Below are positions 18,371 through 26,102 of a stretch of 64,000 nucleotides of DNA, in pieces (positions within the stretch are counted from its first letter, which is position 1; every line of letters starts with the position of its first letter). The translations under genes and the position numbers were made by a program. The notes below the pieces were generated by a model. The model did no database searches. It was not told the origin of the DNA and saw nothing but the letters and a program-made list of their open reading frames with translations. The stretch is taken from the NCBI GenBank assembly GCA_023386585.1, contig JAEWJM010000024.1, positions 62,001 to 126,000 of the forward strand, written 5' to 3'. The stretch comes from Bacteroidota bacterium. Its GTDB lineage: Bacteria > Bacteroidota > Bacteroidia > Flavobacteriales > Flavobacteriaceae.

Positions 18371-19572
18371 TGCAAGGATATTATTTTATTTAATATATCG
18401 GCTGCGACTTCTTCCTTTGATTTCACCGCCATCGGCTCGATGTTAAAATCCTTGTCGATAAAGGTGACTTTATTGGTCGGCTTGCCAAAGCCGGCGCCTT
18501 CGTCGCGTAAGGAATTGAGCACGATCAAATCTAGGTTTTTTTTCCCTATTTTCTCTTTTGCGTTAGCGATTTCATTTTCAGTCTCAAGCGCAAACCCGAC
18601 AAGTATGCGGTTACCTTTGCGGCGGCCGAGTTCTGCCAGGATATCTTGTGTTTTTGTGAGTTCTATTGTTAGCTCCTGCCCTGTTTTCTTTATTTTTTGA
18701 GGCGCAGCTTCTTTCGGCGTATAATCGGCAACCGCAGCGGCAGCAATGGCAAAATTGCAGGAATCAAAATTTTCTATGCAGGCCGCGTACATTTCGGCAG
18801 CAGTTTGCACACGAATCGTTTTGATCGAATCGTTGCTCGCCGAAAGATGCGTTGGTCCTGAAACAAGAATAACCTGTGCGCCCAATTCGGCGGCGGCTTC
18901 GGCGATATCATAGCCCATTTTTCCGGACGAATGGTTTCCGATAAAACGCACCGGGTCTATCGATTCGTACGTTGGACCGGCAGTCACCAGCACTTTTTTT
19001 CCTCGAAGCGGCAGCTTGCGCTCTATATCGTTGGCGATGAAACGAATGATGTTCTCCGGTTCCGCCATTCGGCCTTCACCCGACAATCCGCTGGCAAGTT
19101 CCCCGGTTTCAGCGGGAATCATTATGTTTCCGAAATCGGCTAAAAGTTTAAAACTTGAAAGTGTCGACGGGTGTTTGTACATGTCCAAATCCATTGCTGG
19201 AGCGAAGTAAACCGGACATTTAGCAGAAAGATACGTTGCGATCAATAAGTTGTCGCAATTTCCGGTCGCCATTTTGGAAAGTGTGTTCGCAGTCGCCGGG
19301 GCAATCAGCATCAAATCGGCCCAAAGCCCCAGTTCTACGTGATTGTTCCATTCGGCATTTTCATTTTCCGGATCGAAAAATGCAGAAAGTACAGGATTTC
19401 TTGATAACGTCGATAATGTCAAAGGCGTCACAAAATCCTTTGCTGCAGGAGTCATGACCACCTTTACTTCTGCGCCGGCCTTGATCAGGAGGCGAACAAG
19501 AAAAGCCGATTTGTAGGCGGCAATTCCTCCCGAAACTCCAAGGACTATTTTCTTGCCGCGCAGGACTGACAT
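18367..19572 (-). CDS. coaBC: Bifunctional phosphopantothenoylcysteine decarboxylase/synthetase CoaBC
   Basis: It makes 4'-phosphopantetheine from phosphopantothenate and cysteine for CoA synthesis. The N-terminal flavoprotein decarboxylase has GVSGGIAAYKSAFLVR, the region around WNNHVELG, and FAPAMDLDMY. The C-terminal synthetase has VLVTAGPTYESIDPVRFIGN and SSGKMGYDIAEAA. Start chosen at 19572 (MSVLRGKKIVLGVSGG), because upstream in-frame codons overlap rpoZ and lack family similarity. It is 4 bp after rpoZ and overlaps DUF4835 by 4 bp. Confidence 0.95.
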   Translation of the reverse strand: MSVLRGKKIVLGVSGGIAAYKSAFLVRLLIKAGAEVKVVMTPAAKDFVTPLTLSTLSRNPVLSAFFDPENENAEWNNHVELGLWADLMLIAPATANTLSKMATGNCDNLLIATYLSAKCPVYFAPAMDLDMYKHPSTLSSFKLLADFGNIMIPAETGELASGLSGEGRMAEPENIIRFIANDIERKLPLRGKKVLVTAGPTYESIDPVRFIGNHSSGKMGYDIAEAAAELGAQVILVSGPTHLSASNDSIKTIRVQTAAEMYAACIENFDSCNFAIAAAAVADYTPKEAAPQKIKKTGQELTIELTKTQDILAELGRRKGNRILVGFALETENEIANAKEKIGKKNLDLIVLNSLRDEGAGFGKPTNKVTFIDKDFNIEPMAVKSKEEVAADILNKIISLQ

Positions 19573-19576
19573 GGCT

Positions 19577-19900
19577 TTATTGGTTGCCGTCCCTGTGGTA
19601 GATTTTACCGTCTGTCCACTCCTGAACCGCCAATGCGTGTGGTTTTGGCAATTTTTCGTAGAATTTAGAAACCTCGATTTGCTCCTTGTTTTCGAAGATT
19701 TCTTCAAGGCTATCGTTGTAAGTTGCGAATTCTTCGAGTTTCTCGGTCAACTCTTTCTTGATTTCAGAGTTGATCTGGTTCGCCCGCTTTGCAATAATTG
19801 TAATTGCCTCGTAAATGTTTCCGGTTGGCTCTTCCAACTGGCTTTTATTATAAGTAACCGTATTAACCGGCGCGTTTGTCTTTTTTAAATCCATGCTCAT
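19577..19900 (-). CDS. rpoZ: RNA polymerase omega (Rpb6-like) subunit
   Basis: A 107-residue protein between bamD and coaBC, the standard place for the Bacteroidota omega subunit. The segment GNIYEAITIIAKRANQINSEIKKEL carries the conserved omega/Rpb6 helix motif. The C-terminal part (KPHALAVQEWTDGKIYHRD) is characteristic of the Bacteroidota form. It stabilises assembly of core RNA polymerase. Confidence 0.88.
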   Translation of the reverse strand: MSMDLKKTNAPVNTVTYNKSQLEEPTGNIYEAITIIAKRANQINSEIKKELTEKLEEFATYNDSLEEIFENKEQIEVSKFYEKLPKPHALAVQEWTDGKIYHRDGNQ

Positions 19901-19907
19901 AATGCTC

Positions 19908-20702
19908 TTATTTAGAATATTGTTTTAAATCCTCATCGATCTTTGCCAGCATATCATCTGCCTGTGCCTTGTATTTGCTGTCTGGCTTAAATTTGATTAA
20001 TGCCGAATATGCCGCTTTGGCATTGTTCAACCGCTCCTCCATCTTTGCCGGAACCGAGTTGATGGCAAGGTTGTAAGCGGAATCAAATTTATAGTACAAA
20101 GCTTCTTCCTTGTACGGCGTTCCCGGATAATCACCAATAAAATTATCGAGAGCGACCAGGGCCGACTTATAATCGGAAATCTTATTGTATTCCTTCGCGT
20201 TTTCGAATACCTTTTTCTCGATTTTCTCACGCAGCGTCTTCACGGTAGTATTGGCTTCCGGCAGATATTGCGAGTCCGGATATCGGTCAATAAACGCCTG
20301 AAGCTTATCGATTGCCTTGAATGAATCGGTTTGATCCAGACTGTATCGTGGCGACAGCATTGCATAACATTTCGCTCCGAGAAAAGCCGCTTCCTCAGCA
20401 TGTTCGCTCTTCGGATAACCCGATGCGAAGCTTTCAAACTGGTAGCCGGCAAGGTAATATTGCTTGGTTTTATAATACGACTGCGCAAACATGTAATACA
20501 TCTGCTCGGCATTCGGTTTTCCGCGGTATCCGGCAGCGATCTGCTCGAAAAGCCGAATCGCTTTCATGTATTTGCCCTTGTCGTACATTTTGGCGGCCGT
20601 AGTATATTTTACATCGGCGTTCTCAGATTTCAGGGCTTTTTGGTATTCGCTGCAAGAACAAAAAAGAACGGCAATGAATAATACGGATAAGAATCTCTTC
20701 AT
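19908..20702 (-). CDS. bamD: Outer membrane assembly lipoprotein BamD
   Basis: BamD is the TPR lipoprotein of the BAM complex that inserts beta-barrel proteins. The lipoprotein signal MKRFLSVLFIAVLFCSCSEY has a lipobox ending at Cys17. TPR repeats follow (YDKGKYMKAIRLFEQI, FAQSYYKTKQYYLAGYQFESF, DYKSALVALDNFI). The 264-residue length is normal. I chose 20702 as start, since an upstream in-frame extension would bury the lipoprotein signal and overlap the promoter. Confidence 0.92.
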   Translation of the reverse strand: MKRFLSVLFIAVLFCSCSEYQKALKSENADVKYTTAAKMYDKGKYMKAIRLFEQIAAGYRGKPNAEQMYYMFAQSYYKTKQYYLAGYQFESFASGYPKSEHAEEAAFLGAKCYAMLSPRYSLDQTDSFKAIDKLQAFIDRYPDSQYLPEANTTVKTLREKIEKKVFENAKEYNKISDYKSALVALDNFIGDYPGTPYKEEALYYKFDSAYNLAINSVPAKMEERLNNAKAAYSALIKFKPDSKYKAQADDMLAKIDEDLKQYSK

Positions 20703-20756
20703 TTCTGATTTCGGTTTCAGTGATTCAGGGTATTTCACTCCCTTGAAAACCAACTG

Positions 20757-20785
20757 CAAATTTAGTTATTAATCACAGACTGCAA
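20757..20785 (-). promoter_or_regulatory. bamD operon promoter
   Basis: Minus-strand TTG (20783-20785) and TAAATTTG (20757-20764) are 18 bp apart. It is 54 bp upstream of the bamD ATG and probably drives the bamD-rpoZ-coaBC-DUF4835-recN operon. Confidence 0.75.
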
Positions 20786-20813
20786 AACATTTTTTTGTCT
20801 ATCGAAAAAGCCG

Positions 20814-21695
20814 CTAATTAGTGTAGGCTTTGGTGAATTTTTCGATGCGCTGTGCCAGATCCTGATTGACATTCACCAGCGGTAGCCGTACCGTATTTTC
20901 GCATAGGCCAAGACAACTGAAAACCTCTTTAATTCCCGCCGGATTGCCCTGCTCGAAGATCATGTCGATGCAATCGGCAATTTTGTAATGTATCTCGTAG
21001 GCTTTATCTGCTTCGCGTTTAAGCCCCAGTCGGACCATTTCGGAAAATTGTTTCGGAAAACCTTCGCCGATCACCGAAATCACGCCAGACCCGCCGGCAA
21101 GAACCATCGGAAGCGTAATCATATCGTCGCCCGAAATAACCATAAAGCCTTGCGGTCTTGTCTGCAGCAGTTTCATCGCCTGGACTATATCGCCAGCGGC
21201 TTCTTTGATTCCGATAATGTTTTTGAAATCTCTGGCAAGCCTGATTACCGTTGATGGCAACATGTTGCTGGCGGTGCGTCCCGGAACGTTATACAAGATT
21301 ATCGGAAGCGGCGAAGCTTTTGCAATTGCAGCAAAATGCTGATAAATTCCTTCCTGCGTTGGCTTGTTGTAGTACGGCGAAACCGAAAGGATCGCGGTAT
21401 AAGGCGAAAGATCGCTGTTTTGGATTTCGCTGATCACTTTCGCGGTATCGTTCCCTCCGATTCCCAAAACCAACGGCAGCCTGCCATTATTCGCTTTGAC
21501 AATCGTACTTTTTACAAGTGCTTTTTCGTCTTCGGTCAGCGTTGCCGATTCGGCAGTTGTCCCTAAAACAACCAGGTATTCTATTCCATTGTCGATCTGA
21601 TAATTGACAATTCGCTCGAGAGCCTGCGTGTCGACTGAAAAATCTTTTTTAAACGGGGTAATCAGCGCGACCCCTGTGCCGGTTAATGATTGCAT
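20814..21695 (-). CDS. dapA: 4-hydroxy-tetrahydrodipicolinate synthase
   Basis: DapA condenses pyruvate with aspartate semialdehyde in lysine/diaminopimelate synthesis. The 293-residue TIM barrel has Lys164 (IGIKEAAGD), which forms the Schiff base, and Tyr135 (LYNVPGR). The substrate-binding GTTAES segment reads GTTAE where many homologues have GTTGE, a mild variant. It starts 1 bp after the DUF6913 stop. Confidence 0.95.
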   Translation of the reverse strand: MQSLTGTGVALITPFKKDFSVDTQALERIVNYQIDNGIEYLVVLGTTAESATLTEDEKALVKSTIVKANNGRLPLVLGIGGNDTAKVISEIQNSDLSPYTAILSVSPYYNKPTQEGIYQHFAAIAKASPLPIILYNVPGRTASNMLPSTVIRLARDFKNIIGIKEAAGDIVQAMKLLQTRPQGFMVISGDDMITLPMVLAGGSGVISVIGEGFPKQFSEMVRLGLKREADKAYEIHYKIADCIDMIFEQGNPAGIKEVFSCLGLCENTVRLPLVNVNQDLAQRIEKFTKAYTN

Positions 21696-21696
21696 A

Positions 21697-22215
21697 TCAA
21701 AGTTTGTTTAGAATCTTGAGGTATTTGAAAAGTTCGTCCGAAAAAACCTGGTAATGTTCTGCTGTTGTATTTATCATAAAATGGTTCAGCCTTTTATCGA
21801 TCGATGAAAAACCCACCTTAAAGCCGGCCTTCGTGAGATGCGTGACGAGCAGCAACGGCGCCTTTTCGATGTCGTAATAACTGATAAGAAGATCGTAACC
21901 GCGCAAAATGAAATCTTTGACTTCCTTTTTTTCAATTGTTGCTGTCCACGAAATGTCCTTTTGGCTGAATACGGGATAATCAAATGTGTCGCTTTTCCTG
22001 ATCTTGTCCCGATACACGAGAATGCTGATATTACTTGGTGAAATCCCTTGTGCAATCAGCTCTTTCACAAGTGATTCGCGTTCGTTGAAGTACGTTTCAT
22101 CAAAGAGGATCCCTATTGTCTTTATCGTTTCTGAAGAGGGATTTAGCCGGGCATTCGAGAGCGTGTTTTTAACTATTTTTTTTGTGGCGGCATCCTTCAG
22201 GTAATTTAAAAACAT
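21697..22215 (-). CDS. DUF6913 family protein
   Basis: A 172-residue protein of unknown function, resembling the DUF6913 family found next to dapA in flavobacteria. It contains ETIKTIGILFDETYF, a mixed alpha/beta middle part, and KVGFSSIDKRLNHFMI near the C-terminus. I start it at 22215 (MFLNYLKDAATKKIVKN), because the upstream in-frame extension crosses the divergent promoter at 22218. It is coupled to dapA. Confidence 0.75.
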   Translation of the reverse strand: MFLNYLKDAATKKIVKNTLSNARLNPSSETIKTIGILFDETYFNERESLVKELIAQGISPSNISILVYRDKIRKSDTFDYPVFSQKDISWTATIEKKEVKDFILRGYDLLISYYDIEKAPLLLVTHLTKAGFKVGFSSIDKRLNHFMINTTAEHYQVFSDELFKYLKILNKL

Positions 22216-22217
22216 AG

Positions 22218-22225
22218 TACTTTTG
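22218..22225 (+). promoter_or_regulatory. -7 box of the 5'-nucleotidase genes
   Basis: TACTTTTG fits TAnnTTTG and lies 31 bp before the next gene, in the gap between divergent genes. No TTG was seen at the expected distance. Confidence 0.45.
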
Positions 22226-22256
22226 CTTGCGACGAAATTAACGAAAATCAGCAGTT

Positions 22257-23045
22257 TTGCGGGCGATAAAACTAAAAAAGTATAACGGCGTTCTGAAGCC
22301 TTTTGTTTTAATCTTAACATTTGCGCTGTTCCTTAACTGTGGACGCCAAACGTACTACGCCGACAAAGCCGAAGGACGTGAAATTGCGATCACCAATCAG
22401 ACTGAAAGTTCAAAGGCTGTCGAAGATCTTGTGAAGCCGTATCGCGAAAATATCGACCGGGACCTGAGTACCGTTTTGGCCTACGCGCCGCAGACACTTG
22501 ACAAGTCGGGCGAATGGCAAACCAGCATCGGGAATGTAATGGCCGATCAGACTTTGCAACGCGCAAGCCGTGTCCTTGAAGCGCGTGAGAAAATCAAAGC
22601 GGATATCTGCCTGCTCAACTACGGCGGGATCCGGTCGATTATTCCCAAAGGCGATGTTACTACGCGAACTGCATTCGAGATCATGCCGTTTGAAAACAGT
22701 GTTGTTGTTGCGGCGCTTAAGGGTGAACAGATTCTTGAGATGCTCAATTATATTATATCCGAGAAGAAAGCACATCCGCTTGCGGGGATGAGTTTTAAAA
22801 TATCTGCCGATAATAAGCCTGTCGAAATCATTATTGGTGGCAAGCCTTTCGACAGCACAAAGACATATTACGTGGTAACCTCCGATTACTTATTGAACGG
22901 CGGTGACAAAATGGATTTCTTCAAAAAAGCTACGGCAACTTTCGATCTTGATTACAAGCTACGGAATGTGCTGATCGATTATTTTAAGGACGCCGACACT
23001 ATTTCGGCGCCGACCGACGTTCGTATCAGCAGGGTCGCGAAATAA
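22257..23045 (+). CDS. 5'-nucleotidase C-terminal domain lipoprotein
   Basis: A 262-residue protein that is only the C-terminal (substrate-binding) domain of a UshA-type 5'-nucleotidase. It has the family NYGGIRSIIPKGDVTTRTAFEIMPFENSVV and YVVTSDYLLNGGDKM. The N-terminus is a lipoprotein signal (LILTFALFLNCG), so it should be membrane anchored. No ATG is available; the start is probably TTG at 22257. The partner metallophosphatase domain is the separate next gene, 32 bp downstream. Confidence 0.82.
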   Translation: MRAIKLKKYNGVLKPFVLILTFALFLNCGRQTYYADKAEGREIAITNQTESSKAVEDLVKPYRENIDRDLSTVLAYAPQTLDKSGEWQTSIGNVMADQTLQRASRVLEAREKIKADICLLNYGGIRSIIPKGDVTTRTAFEIMPFENSVVVAALKGEQILEMLNYIISEKKAHPLAGMSFKISADNKPVEIIIGGKPFDSTKTYYVVTSDYLLNGGDKMDFFKKATATFDLDYKLRNVLIDYFKDADTISAPTDVRISRVAK

Positions 23046-23077
23046 TGACAGCAATCGGATTTTAAGCAGAAAAAAAA

Positions 23078-23986
23078 ATGAAAAGAAGGGAATTTATCCA
23101 GAAAACAGCAGCAGGATCGGCATTGTTGGCCACCGGATTTGCGTTTGAAGCTTTTTCATCCGCCGACGTCCGTCATCTCACCGTACTGCATACGAATGAT
23201 GTCCACAGTTACATCGATCCCTTTCCGGCTGATCATCCAAAAAATCCAAATCGCGGCGGCGTGGCACGTCGGGCGACGATAATCGAAAGCATCCGGCGCG
23301 AAAATCCAAACGTGCTTTTGCTCGATGCGGGCGATATTTTCCAGGGAACGCCCTATTTCAATTATTATGGCGGCGAACTTGAGCTGAAGCTCATGAGCAT
23401 GATGGGATATGATCTCGCGACCATGGGAAATCACGATTTTGATAACGGAATCGACGGTTTTCTAGCGCAACTTCCTAACGCGAATTTTGGAATCGTGTCG
23501 GCAAATTATGATTTTCGGAATACTGTTCTTGATGGAATCGTAAAGCCTTATAAAATTTTCAACAAAAACGGAGTCAAGGTTGGCGTTTTCGGACTGGGAG
23601 TCGAGCTCGCCGGACTCGTCGATAAAAAGCTGTATAAAGAAACAAAATACATCGATCCGGTCGGAATTACGCAGGATACTGTAGCCGAACTGAAGCGCCA
23701 GCGTTGCGACCTGATCATTTGCCTTTCGCACCTGGGCTATGAATACAAAAACGAACCCGGGAAAATTTCTGATTTAAAACTGGCCGCCGCCACGAAAGAC
23801 ATAGATTTGATCATTGGCGGACATACGCACACTTTTCTTGATAAGCCGACCATCGTCCGCAATGCTGTCGGAATCGAAACAATGGTGAACCAGACCGGTT
23901 GCTATGGTTTGAACCTGGGACGAATTGACTTTCATTTCACCAATGGCAAAGCTTCGTCATCCCATGGGCGCTCCATTATCGTCTGA
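23078..23986 (+). CDS. 5'-nucleotidase metallophosphatase domain, Tat-type signal
   Basis: A 302-residue protein equal to the catalytic N-terminal half of UshA-like 5'-nucleotidases. The signal MKRREFIQKTAAGSALLATG looks like a Tat leader (RREF). The dinuclear metal motifs are present: LHTNDVHSYIDP, LLDAGDIFQGTPYF, TMGNHDFDNG, CLSHLGYE and IGGHTHTFL. It lacks the C-terminal domain, which is encoded by the gene just upstream, so the two probably act together in the periplasm. Confidence 0.9.
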   Translation: MKRREFIQKTAAGSALLATGFAFEAFSSADVRHLTVLHTNDVHSYIDPFPADHPKNPNRGGVARRATIIESIRRENPNVLLLDAGDIFQGTPYFNYYGGELELKLMSMMGYDLATMGNHDFDNGIDGFLAQLPNANFGIVSANYDFRNTVLDGIVKPYKIFNKNGVKVGVFGLGVELAGLVDKKLYKETKYIDPVGITQDTVAELKRQRCDLIICLSHLGYEYKNEPGKISDLKLAAATKDIDLIIGGHTHTFLDKPTIVRNAVGIETMVNQTGCYGLNLGRIDFHFTNGKASSSHGRSIIV

Positions 23987-24667
23987 TCGTTCCGTAGCAA
24001 TCACGAATTCATAAAAAGTATAAAAGGCAAACGCATTCAGTCCCATCGCTATCGGACGGAAAATCGCCGGGGAAATTCCGGTCAGGTAATATTTTTCTAG
24101 AAAGACGATGAATTGCAATGCCACGAAAAGCACGCCGCATATCAACAGCCATGAATTCTTACGGTTATCATTCATTACATAATTCGACAATGCAATCCCG
24201 CCAAGCAACGAAATCATAATGTTCTGTAGCGACAACAGGATGAACGTATCCACCGGAATTCCGTCAGTAATCGCCAGAAGATAAAAAAACACGAGAAGAA
24301 AGGGCGTGGTGGCGATCGCAACGGGAATAAAATCATTGATTCGGATGAGTCTATTCACCAGCCACAGCACGATAATTCGATGAATCAGGAAAGCGATCAC
24401 TCCGTAAAACAGCATTTTCGGATCGTTCGGAATAAATAAAATGTTGGTAATAACCGAAAACAACATCGCCAGGTAAAACAGCATGTTTCTTTCCTTCGAA
24501 GTCAGGAAGTACAAAATCATCAGCAGTGCAGGCATTAGTGGTTTGAAGATAAACTTCAGTTGCTCAATGCTGAAAAGTTCAGCCATAATTTCAACAATCG
24601 CAACCACAAAGTAAGCGGCAGTCGTCACGTTAACCACAGGTCTGTGCGCAGTCGTCTCCATCATCAA
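23957..24667 (-). CDS. YhhN/TMEM86-like membrane protein, paralogue 3
   Basis: A 236-residue polytopic protein with about eight hydrophobic helices. It resembles the YhhN (lysoplasmalogenase) family, seen in IFKPLMPALLMILYF and the hydrophobic spacing. Its 3' end overlaps the convergent metallophosphatase gene by 30 bp. It is the third of three tandem paralogues downstream of ligA, sharing the KPL/MxPALLxLxYF motif. Whether it hydrolyses lysoplasmalogens is inference. Confidence 0.68.
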   Translation of the reverse strand: MMMETTAHRPVVNVTTAAYFVVAIVEIMAELFSIEQLKFIFKPLMPALLMILYFLTSKERNMLFYLAMLFSVITNILFIPNDPKMLFYGVIAFLIHRIIVLWLVNRLIRINDFIPVAIATTPFLLVFFYLLAITDGIPVDTFILLSLQNIMISLLGGIALSNYVMNDNRKNSWLLICGVLFVALQFIVFLEKYYLTGISPAIFRPIAMGLNAFAFYTFYEFVIATERSDDNGAPMG

Positions 24668-24709
24668 AATTTAAATGTAATTTAATAAATAAAAGGCTAA
24701 GTCCGATTT

Positions 24710-25417
24710 TTACAAATAAATTTCGTCGGTTTCAGGGCCATTTTCGGAACGGACCAGGAACTTGTAAAAGAGGTATTGTGCAATCACAAACATCAGCATT
24801 GCCAACGGCTGGAAGTACGATGACGGAAAATAATACAGGCGGATTACAAAAATGAACTGCGTCAAGGCAAAGAGTAATGTACTCAATAGCAGGAACCTGT
24901 TGGTCTTATTGGAATGCAAAATATAACTTCCGACGGCAAGTCCACCCATAAACGAAACCAGAAGGCACTGCGCAATAAAAATGTAAAGTCCGTCGCCCAG
25001 TTTATCAAACGTCATATTTACGAGTGACATATAAATAAAAAAAAACGGAACACATCCTACCAACAGTGGGAATAAACCCGGAAGCTTGATGTGGTAAAGA
25101 ATTCGCCAGATGATGAGCGAGCGGTGAATAAAGAAAAATATCGCGCCGACCTGGATGCTTTTAATGTCACCCGAAATGAAGAAAAAGCTCGCGGCCATGC
25201 TGAATACCAGCGCAAGCATATAAATGATGTCGCGCTTATCGGATGATTGCCAGTAAATCAGAATGAGAAGCGGCATCAGCATTGGCTTGACGATGTAAAT
25301 CATACTTGTCTCCGTGGTAAACTCGGCGGCTATCTCAAGGCTTGCGACCAAGAAATACGCAATTGTAAGCGTGCGCAGGTTTGCGGTTAGAACCGGTTCA
25401 GTTTTGATCTGTTCCAT
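24710..25417 (-). CDS. YhhN/TMEM86-like membrane protein, paralogue 2
   Basis: A 235-residue membrane protein with about eight helices, including FTTETSMIYIVKPMLMPLLILIYW, the family's KPM-x-P motif. I use the start at 25417 (MEQIKTEPVLT), which aligns with the other two paralogues; a longer form would overlap the upstream gene by about 95 bp. Its start still overlaps paralogue 1 by 20 bp. Confidence 0.66.
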   Translation of the reverse strand: MEQIKTEPVLTANLRTLTIAYFLVASLEIAAEFTTETSMIYIVKPMLMPLLILIYWQSSDKRDIIYMLALVFSMAASFFFISGDIKSIQVGAIFFFIHRSLIIWRILYHIKLPGLFPLLVGCVPFFFIYMSLVNMTFDKLGDGLYIFIAQCLLVSFMGGLAVGSYILHSNKTNRFLLLSTLLFALTQFIFVIRLYYFPSSYFQPLAMLMFVIAQYLFYKFLVRSENGPETDEIYL

Positions 25418-26102
25418 AATCCAAAGTGTTAATGAGCGCATTCCTTGAATTAAAATATCTGACCATAAAAAAGTATGATAAGAATTGTGCAAAGAGGTTA
25501 ATGTGGTCGATTATGGGCAGCTCTACCATAAATTGGTTTATCGCATAAAATAAATCCGAAATCAGCACGCACAGCGCCATCGAACAAAGATGCAGGAATG
25601 TGGCAGTGCTTTGTTGCAGGTAATTGAACGTCGATACTGTGACAAGTGCAATCAGTGAAATGCCGTAAACCAGGTAAACTAGATAATGGCGTACGATATC
25701 GATGACGTGCAAGTTGAGTATGGTAAATAAGATGTAGCTCAACACGGATAGCAGAGTGACCAGGAATACGACGTTGAGCGCAGTAACTTTTTTCGACGGC
25801 CTGTCGGCGATTGCAAACCCGATCAGGATCAGGTAACTTACCAATCCGCACATCATAATGTAGATTATGGCATCACGCGCGTAAATCAGCATGATCATAT
25901 CGGCAACGAAAAAACTCCACAGCACGATCGAAAACAGGATATTTGTCTTTTCAGCTTTGGTCTGCAAGTAATAAAAGTAGATAGCTGGAACGACCATTGG
26001 CTTTACGATAAGCATGAGCAACTCAAAGCCAAAAGCTTTCCCGATAAGCACCAGGACGCTTGCGGCAATGTACAAGACCAACGATGGGCTGCTATCCTTC
26101 AT
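25398..26102 (-). CDS. YhhN/TMEM86-like membrane protein, paralogue 1
   Basis: A 234-residue polytopic membrane protein with LLMLIVKPMVVPAIYFYY near the N-terminus, the motif shared with paralogues 2 and 3. Its ATG overlaps the ligA stop by 11 bp, so it is translationally coupled to ligA. A lipid hydrolase role is possible but unproven. Confidence 0.66.
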   Translation of the reverse strand: MKDSSPSLVLYIAASVLVLIGKAFGFELLMLIVKPMVVPAIYFYYLQTKAEKTNILFSIVLWSFFVADMIMLIYARDAIIYIMMCGLVSYLILIGFAIADRPSKKVTALNVVFLVTLLSVLSYILFTILNLHVIDIVRHYLVYLVYGISLIALVTVSTFNYLQQSTATFLHLCSMALCVLISDLFYAINQFMVELPIIDHINLFAQFLSYFFMVRYFNSRNALINTLDYGTDQN

